Origin: an uncultured Acetatifactor sp.
GTDB lineage: Bacteria; Bacillota; Clostridia; Lachnospirales; Lachnospiraceae
Reading direction: 5' to 3'
Length of the DNA: 35,731 nucleotides
Assembly: GCA_910578185.1 (NCBI GenBank)
Contig: CAJTPN010000022.1
Span: 14,891-50,621, forward strand
Both the position numbers and the translations under genes were made by a program. How positions within the stretch are numbered: the stretch's first letter is position 1; each line of letters starts with the position of its first letter. Positions 30,853 through 35,731 of this stretch are shown here, piece by piece. The notes beneath the pieces are model-generated. The model searched no databases. It was not told the DNA's origin and saw nothing but the letters and a program-made list of their open reading frames with translations.

Positions 30853-32073
30853 TCATTGATTTCCCGGGGTATCCAGTAAACCCTCCCCGGCATCGCCCCG
30901 CATCATGCGGATAAAACGATCAAATAAGTATCTGGAATCCTGAGGTCCCGGACAGCTCTCCGGATGATACTGCACGGTAAAAATATTTTTTCCCGTATAA
31001 GCAAGGCCTTCATTCGTTCCATCGTTTACATTGATGAACGCCGGAACGGCGACCTTCGGATCAAGCTTGTCCATATCCACCACATAACCATGATTTTGAG
31101 AGGAAATATAGACCCTGCCGGTCTGCAGATCCTTCACCGGGTGATTTCCTCCCCTGTGACCATATTTCATTTTATAGGTGTCCGCTCCCGTGGCAAGTGC
31201 CATAAGCTGATGTCCCAGACAAATGGCAAAGATAGGAATGTCCGTATCATAAAGCTTCCTGATCTCCCTAATGATATCCTCACATTCTTTCGGATCCCCG
31301 GGGCCGTTACTCAACATAATACCGTCAGGATTAGAGGCAATAATTTCCTCCGCAGACGTGGAACAGGGATAGACGGTAACTTCACAACCTCTCTCCGCCA
31401 AGGAGCGGGCTATATTATCCTTTGCCCCCAAGTCAAGAAGCGCTACCCTAAGTCCCACTCCGTTTAACTCCTTAACCAGAGAGGGTCTGCCTTCCCGTCC
31501 ACCGCTTCCGTAAAGTCCACTGTCAAACTTTGCCTCACCGGACAAGGGACCGTTTTGTTCCAGGGTGAGAGAGGGAGGTACCACAAACTTCTCCTTACAG
31601 GAAACTCTCTCCACCACTTTCCCGGTAACATACTTCTTTATTTCCGGTAATATTTCTTCCAGGACAAAATTTTCATTGGTGGTAATCATGCCGTTCATAG
31701 TGCCCTTCTCGCGCAGAATCTTCGTCAGGGCTCTTGTATCTATACCGGCAACGCCGGGGACATTATTTTCTTCTAAAAATTGCTGAATGGATAAATCACA
31801 GCGGAAATTGCTGGGGATGCGGGACAGTTCCCGCACTAGAAGTCCATCAGGCCAAGGTTTTAAAGATTCCATGTCATCCTTGCAGATGCCGTAATTACCG
31901 ATCAAAGGGTATGTCATACATACTGCCTGTCCCGCATAGGAAGGATCCGTCAATACTTCAAGATACCCTGCCATGGATGTGTTAAACACGATTTCACTGA
32001 TAATTTCCCTGTCGGCTCCTATGTGGATCCCCTCAAACACGGTGCCGTCCTCTAAAATCAAAAACGCCTTCAT
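30853..32073 (-). CDS. carA: Carbamoyl-phosphate synthase small chain (glutamine amidotransferase)
   Basis: Supplies ammonia from glutamine to CarB. 406 residues, about 30-40 more than common. Seen: N-terminal domain with VFEGIHIGADREIISEIVFN and YPLIGNYG, then the class I amidotransferase domain with nucleophile Cys285 in FAICLGHQL, and the His370/Glu372 pair in VQYHPESCPGP. The extra length lies in the linker at about residues 165-203 (PPSLTLEQNGPLSGEAK and a Gly/Ser/Arg stretch), between the two domains. The catalytic residues are intact, so the enzyme should be functional. ATG 32073 has GGGAGG at 8 nt. First gene of carAB; no PyrR-type attenuator is visible in the short leader. Confidence 0.97.
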   Translation of the reverse strand: MKAFLILEDGTVFEGIHIGADREIISEIVFNTSMAGYLEVLTDPSYAGQAVCMTYPLIGNYGICKDDMESLKPWPDGLLVRELSRIPSNFRCDLSIQQFLEENNVPGVAGIDTRALTKILREKGTMNGMITTNENFVLEEILPEIKKYVTGKVVERVSCKEKFVVPPSLTLEQNGPLSGEAKFDSGLYGSGGREGRPSLVKELNGVGLRVALLDLGAKDNIARSLAERGCEVTVYPCSTSAEEIIASNPDGIMLSNGPGDPKECEDIIREIRKLYDTDIPIFAICLGHQLMALATGADTYKMKYGHRGGNHPVKDLQTGRVYISSQNHGYVVDMDKLDPKVAVPAFINVNDGTNEGLAYTGKNIFTVQYHPESCPGPQDSRYLFDRFIRMMRGDAGEGLLDTPGNQ

Positions 32074-32135
32074 CTTTATACCTCCCTGACCGCTTTATAA
32101 GAGAATGTACAGGCATCCTCCCTGACACTCGCTCT

Positions 32136-32164
32136 ATTATAGCATAGAAAAAATAGACGGGCAA
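32136..32164 (-). promoter_or_regulatory. carAB promoter
   Basis: Minus strand TTGCCC (32159-32164), 17-nt spacer, perfect TATAAT (32136-32141), leader about 55 nt. The -35 box and most of the spacer lie within the terminator hairpin of the upstream gene. Confidence 0.75.
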
Positions 32165-32184
32165 TACAAACCCGTCTATTTTTT
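32148..32184 (-). terminator. Terminator of the HDOD gene, overlapping the carAB promoter
   Basis: AAAAAATAGACGGG (32148-32161) / CCCGTCTATTTTTT (32171-32184), a 14-bp perfect stem. A/T-rich arms make it symmetrical, so it could act in both directions. Confidence 0.85.
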
Positions 32185-32294
32185 CATTCAACATAACAGT
32201 TTAATCAGACCATTCACATCAGGCATTCGCTCTATAAAAGTGCTAGTACCACAGAATTACAGCCATACAAAGCAGTCTTTTGTATGTACTTCCC

Positions 32295-33524
32295 TTAGTT
32301 TTCTCCAAACATCAATTCCCTGTACCAACGCAGCGCATTTTTATAGGCCCCATTCAAAGATACCATATCAATGTTCTGCAATACCATCAGCCTGGACACT
32401 TCCGTCCAGTTTGCCACTTCATACTCCGTGATCAGCTCCAGTATCGGTGACAAAAGACCATTGCGCTCTATCAACGCCTCCTTAATATTACCCGTTACCT
32501 TCACCATTTCCAGCGCTTCTTCCATGGGCATTTCCAGGATAATATCCAAAACGGAAAACAATCCCATCAGGAACAGTTCTTCCGATTTCCCCTGCAGATT
32601 GAAATCCGGAGCCAAATTCTCCGCAAACTTTGCTCTGAGAAGAGAAAGCCTTGTAACCTCGCTTGGCTTATCCGCGTACAGCTCGTTTACCACCGCCGTA
32701 TTAATCCACTTTCTCAGCTCCATCTGCCCCAACATGGCTGCCGCATGGCGAATTGTAGTAATTCCCGAGTTAACGGTCATCCTGTTGACCATTTTCAACA
32801 GCGAAATGGTCAACGCCGTATCCCGCCCGATAACATCCGCCGCATCGCTCAGATCAAAATTCTCATTATTTACCACATTCAACAGTTCTATATAATTCAC
32901 CTTTAAGGGCGCTACTTCATGGCTTCCCTTTGTCACGGAAACCCGGTAGAAATTGCCCTCATAGAGCTGATAGCCTCCACCTGCCTTCAACTGCTCAAAG
33001 ACTTCCATCGTGTCAATATTGCCGGCACATAATTTAACTTGAGGATACAGCCTTCCGAAATAGATCTTTGCCTTGTCAATGGCAATCTTATGACTGTTTA
33101 AGAAAATATAATCCGTAAGTTTCAAAACTTCCCTGTAACTTTCCAAATCTGCCACCGCAATCTTGCGTATAGCCAGCTTATATCCCATCGCCTTTAATTC
33201 TTTCAGGCGATTTATATACATATCAATCGGCGGAATCGTATTGTCTATCAAAAAAACCAGACGCTCATGAGGCGCGCTGCACTGACTTTCCACATCGGAA
33301 AAAATAGATATGTTCGTCACAGGCACAAAAATTTCCGCTTCTTCGGAAATCGTCTCAATTCCCATACTCTGAATCAACTCCAGACCTTCAACCACCGCCG
33401 AACCATCATACTGCGCCGTTCCCAGAAGCCTGGGATTCAACAGGAAGTTATGTCTCTGTGAAAAAACGGAATATGCCTTCACCGCCATATTTTCATCAAA
33501 AAGAGGTATTAATGCCAGCAACAT
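32295..33524 (-). CDS. EAL-like/HDOD domain protein (YuxH type)
   Basis: 409 residues from ATG 33524 (AGGTG at 6 nt); a GTG three codons upstream is the alternative. The first 200 residues have the fold pattern of an EAL phosphodiesterase domain (LAIRKIAVADLESYREVLKL, then TDYIFLNSH, then KLCAGNIDTMEVFEQLKAGG) but lack the catalytic EAL and metal-binding acids, so it should not cleave cyclic di-GMP. The rest is an HDOD domain (NYIELLNVVNNENFDLSDAA, then LLKMVNR, RHAAAMLGQMELRKWI). The same layout is found in Bacillus YuxH and many signalling proteins. Likely a regulatory adaptor; partner unknown. Monocistronic between its own promoter and a strong terminator. Confidence 0.85.
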   Translation of the reverse strand: MLLALIPLFDENMAVKAYSVFSQRHNFLLNPRLLGTAQYDGSAVVEGLELIQSMGIETISEEAEIFVPVTNISIFSDVESQCSAPHERLVFLIDNTIPPIDMYINRLKELKAMGYKLAIRKIAVADLESYREVLKLTDYIFLNSHKIAIDKAKIYFGRLYPQVKLCAGNIDTMEVFEQLKAGGGYQLYEGNFYRVSVTKGSHEVAPLKVNYIELLNVVNNENFDLSDAADVIGRDTALTISLLKMVNRMTVNSGITTIRHAAAMLGQMELRKWINTAVVNELYADKPSEVTRLSLLRAKFAENLAPDFNLQGKSEELFLMGLFSVLDIILEMPMEEALEMVKVTGNIKEALIERNGLLSPILELITEYEVANWTEVSRLMVLQNIDMVSLNGAYKNALRWYRELMFGEN

Positions 33525-33611
33525 AAAATACACCTATACAACGTAATATCCGTTGCCCTTTCTTATAGTTCATATGATCATACAACCCTTTTCCATCTCT
33601 GGACACGATTT

Positions 33612-33640
33612 ATTTTATCACAATTCTATGAAAATTTCCA
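33612..33640 (-). promoter_or_regulatory. Promoter of the EAL/HDOD gene
   Basis: Minus strand TGGAAA (33635-33640), 17-nt spacer ending TGA, TAAAAT (33612-33617), i.e. extended -10. It is back to back with the plus-strand promoter at 33659. Confidence 0.5.
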
Positions 33641-33658
33641 CTATTGATTTACATCTTA

Positions 33659-33686
33659 TTGAAAAAAGAGTATCTTATGTTATAAT
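33659..33686 (+). promoter_or_regulatory. Promoter of the GH43-like gene
   Basis: TTGAAA (33659-33664), 16-nt spacer, perfect TATAAT (33681-33686). Leader about 120 nt before the GH43-like start codon, no structure recognised in it. Confidence 0.65.
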
Positions 33687-33812
33687 GTGCTATAGTATAA
33701 ACACTTTAGGGCAGAAAAGAACTTTGTCAATCTACCTTTTTCACAGCTGACAACTATAGCCGGGGGAATTCAGCCCGCAGCGAATTAACTATGAATACAG
33801 GAGGTTCCTACT

Positions 33813-34763
33813 ATGAGCGCATATTTATTTGTCCATTTTAAAGAAAAACGCACTCCTGACGGCGAACAAGTGTACTTTGGAATCAGCAGGGACGGTTTCC
33901 ATTGGGAGACTGTCAATGATGGAAATCCAATACTTTGGAGCTACGAGGGCGATAAGGGTGTCCGTGACTTTACCATCACCCGAACAAAAGAAGGAAAATT
34001 CATTATCCTTGCCACCGATTTAAGTCTGGCATACGGAATGCCTTACCAATATGAAGATTCTTGGGAAAAAGTTTCCAGAAACGGAAGCAAATGTCTGGTA
34101 ATGTGGCAATCCGACAACCTTATCCACTGGAGTCGTCAAAAAATGCTCCCTTTGGGGGATGAAAATTTTGGTTGTCTTTGGGCGCCGGACATTATCTACG
34201 ACAGGGAGCAGGAAGACTATGTAATACATTGGTCTTCCTCCCATGCCTGCAATTCTTTTGGACCAAAAGCAATTTTTTATACCAGAACCAGGGATTTTGA
34301 GCACTTCACCAAACCTGCAGAACTGTATCGCAAAGAAGATGGCGGCACCGTAATTGATTCCGCCATGTACGAAGAAGATGGTATCTATTATTGTTTCCTG
34401 AAAAGCGAAGGAATCCCTTCCCATGTAATATTGGTAAAATCGGAGCATGTGACCGGACCTTTTACCCGGGTAGAGGCATTTGATAAATGTATGGAAAATC
34501 TGGAATCAGGAAAATACGAAGCCCCCACCGCCTTTGTAACAGCTGACGGCAGATGGTGTCTGCTGTTAGATTTCTACGGCTGCGGTGCAGAAGGCCAAGG
34601 CTATGTACCTTTCCTTGCAGACAGCCTGAAAAGCGGAAAATTTATCCGTTCGGATGCTTCCTTCTCTTTCCCTTACGGTTTTAAGCATGGCACCGTACTC
34701 CCGATCACCAACGAGGAATATGACCGCCTGAAAGGTTACCACAAATTACCCTCAGAACGTTAA
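33813..34763 (+). CDS. GH43-like glycoside hydrolase (five-bladed propeller)
   Basis: 316 residues; ATG 33813 has AGGAGG at 8 nt. No signal peptide, so cytoplasmic. Repeated blade motifs are visible: YFGISRDGFHWETVNDGNPI, then GVRDFTITRTKEGKFIILAT, LVMWQSDNLIHWSRQKML, WAPDIIYDREQEDYVIHWSS and YTRTRDFEHFTKPAELY. Candidate acids are Asp in VRDFTI, Asp in TVIDSAMY and Glu in KYEAPTAF, placed as in GH43 arabinofuranosidases and xylosidases. It likely trims imported arabinose- or xylose-containing oligosaccharides; the specificity cannot be told. It stands alone with its own promoter and its stop codon overlaps that of the convergent chemotaxis-type gene by 2 bases. Confidence 0.8.
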   Translation: MSAYLFVHFKEKRTPDGEQVYFGISRDGFHWETVNDGNPILWSYEGDKGVRDFTITRTKEGKFIILATDLSLAYGMPYQYEDSWEKVSRNGSKCLVMWQSDNLIHWSRQKMLPLGDENFGCLWAPDIIYDREQEDYVIHWSSSHACNSFGPKAIFYTRTRDFEHFTKPAELYRKEDGGTVIDSAMYEEDGIYYCFLKSEGIPSHVILVKSEHVTGPFTRVEAFDKCMENLESGKYEAPTAFVTADGRWCLLLDFYGCGAEGQGYVPFLADSLKSGKFIRSDASFSFPYGFKHGTVLPITNEEYDRLKGYHKLPSER

Positions 34764-35584
34764 TGTTTCCCAATGTTTTCCTCCAGCTTTCCCGCAAGTA
34801 CCAGCGTCTCCTGCAAAACTTCCTGGATGGCACCAATATCTTCCATATGCTGTTTTGCCATCCCGTTGGCATCTTTAATAGAAGAAATAATGGAGGAAAG
34901 ATGCTCCGTAATAACATGCAAAGTGGCTTTGATCTCAGTGGCCGATCGTCCGCTGTCATTTGCCAGTTTTCCCATCTGAGAAGCGACCACAGCAAATCCC
35001 CGTCCATACTCCCCGCTGTGTGTCGCCTCAATGGATGCATTCAATGCCAGTATATTTGACCTGGACGCATTCTGGCTGATCTTATTTACCACTCCCACCG
35101 CATTATTGACGTCAGATTCCACACTGTTTGTCATCTCGTTCATGCTGGTGAGCATTCCAAACAGTTCTTCAATCCCGGATAAGACGGTTCGAATGGAGTC
35201 CGTGACGTTATTCACCGATTCCTGAAACTTATTTGTGATTTGAGCCATCTGTTCCCTCTTGTCAACAGAATATGTACAGACAACACATCCCACCACTTCC
35301 CCGCTATCCTTCACAGGTACCAGTATACCTTCCAGCGCCTCTCCCACGACCTCCTTAGGGAGATAATTATGTTTGGACTTTCCTGTTTTAAGCACTTCGT
35401 ACAAAACACCTGTGGAATCCTGAAAGACTTCCCCCACAAAAACTTTCGGCTGCACTCCGTTTGGAACCTCAACCCCCTGAACAACCGCTTTCCCATCCAT
35501 AACCGTCAAAAACACATCCTGTTCAAACAGCTGCTTAATTATCGGCAGCACATCAATGATCTGTTGCAATTTTTCGTTTAACAT
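34760..35584 (-). CDS. Small soluble methyl-accepting chemotaxis-type signalling protein
   Basis: 274 residues from ATG 35584 (GGAG at 6 nt; the longer frame to 35629 has no site). Residues 1-115 form a PAS/cache-like sensor (VFLTVMDGKAVVQGVEVPNG, then GILVPVKDSGEVVGCVVCTY). The rest is a shortened MCP signalling helix pair with the conserved hairpin tip region ISQNASRSNILALNASIEAT and GRGFAVVASQMGKLANDSGR. There is no membrane segment, so it is a cytoplasmic receptor-like protein. The tip motif for CheA/CheW contact is recognisable. No other chemotaxis gene is in the window. Transcribed from a strong promoter at 35684-35712. Confidence 0.88.
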   Translation of the reverse strand: MLNEKLQQIIDVLPIIKQLFEQDVFLTVMDGKAVVQGVEVPNGVQPKVFVGEVFQDSTGVLYEVLKTGKSKHNYLPKEVVGEALEGILVPVKDSGEVVGCVVCTYSVDKREQMAQITNKFQESVNNVTDSIRTVLSGIEELFGMLTSMNEMTNSVESDVNNAVGVVNKISQNASRSNILALNASIEATHSGEYGRGFAVVASQMGKLANDSGRSATEIKATLHVITEHLSSIISSIKDANGMAKQHMEDIGAIQEVLQETLVLAGKLEENIGKH

Positions 35585-35683
35585 CTCATTCTCCACCTTT
35601 TTTATTCTTATTCGGCTTCCCCAACGCAAAACGCTCCCATCCTTGGCAAACTAACACCTTTTCAGCGTGGTCAGACATTAAGT

Positions 35684-35712
35684 ATCTTACTATCATTTTA
35701 AGGCAATGTCAA
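35684..35712 (-). promoter_or_regulatory. Promoter of the chemotaxis-type gene
   Basis: Minus strand perfect TTGACA (35707-35712), 17-nt spacer, TAAGAT (35684-35689). Leader about 95 nt; no known riboswitch was recognised in it. Confidence 0.7.
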
Positions 35713-35731
35713 GCTGCCCAGCCTTATAGGC

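Noticed and set aside
32074..32135. Leader peptide or PyrR attenuator before carA
   Set aside because: The leader is only about 55 nt, has no antiterminator structure, and the ATG in it has no usable spacing to its G-rich run.
33553..33750. 65-codon plus-strand ORF upstream of the GH43-like gene
   Set aside because: It spans both divergent promoters and lacks a binding site.
35585..35683. Leader of the chemotaxis-type gene considered as a cyclic di-GMP riboswitch
   Set aside because: A GAAAAGGTG-like stretch is present but the rest of the GEMM core was not found.

Overview
The window reads as a chromosomal segment of a low-to-mid GC anaerobic Firmicute, most likely a Lachnospiraceae member. 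The grounds are strong AGGAGG-type ribosome binding sites, housekeeping proteins of clostridial type, a type A RNase P RNA, QueH instead of QueG, and two paired genes that resemble uncharacterised clostridial families. No 16S gene or species marker is present, so the assignment is an inference. Nearly all genes lie on the minus strand; the exceptions are a GH43-like gene near the right end and a possible tiny gene near 19.4 kb.

Left part (1-19 kb), in minus-strand order from right to left: a two-gene operon of unknown function (DUF6323-like and DUF6179-like) with a structured leader; a membrane spermidine-synthase-like protein followed by a coupled small basic ORF; Fe/Mn superoxide dismutase; sbcD, a membrane-anchored TraB/EreA-like protein, and an oversized sbcC; queH; an FAD-Rieske oxidoreductase overlapping a tocopherol-cyclase-like gene, then a GNAT acetyltransferase; argS; the RNase P RNA gene rnpB with its own promoter and terminator; and a His-rich CobW-type GTPase cut by the window edge.

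The centre (19.4-27.4 kb) holds the most interesting content: an AT-rich cassette that looks like a ribosomally made, post-translationally modified peptide (RiPP) system. In transcription order it encodes an S8 subtilisin-like protease fused to a P-loop maturation domain, a radical SAM/SPASM enzyme, a stand-alone acyl carrier protein, two nearly identical 44-residue precursor peptides with four Cys each (absent from a conventional ORF list because of their size), an intra-operon terminator, and an ABC exporter without a peptidase domain. Immediately upstream is a 624-residue regulator with two XRE-type helix-turn-helix domains. Its 3' end overlaps a signal-peptide-like small ORF that is interrupted by one frame change at a run of six T. 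This layout suggests a peptide-pheromone-type regulator next to the RiPP operon, which is inference.

Right part (27.6-35.7 kb): carA-carB for carbamoyl phosphate with a clear promoter and terminator, a degenerate EAL/HDOD protein, a divergent GH43-like glycosidase, and a small soluble methyl-accepting chemotaxis-type protein whose stop codon overlaps that of the glycosidase.

No CRISPR array, tRNA, rRNA other than rnpB-type RNA, or intact insertion sequence was seen.
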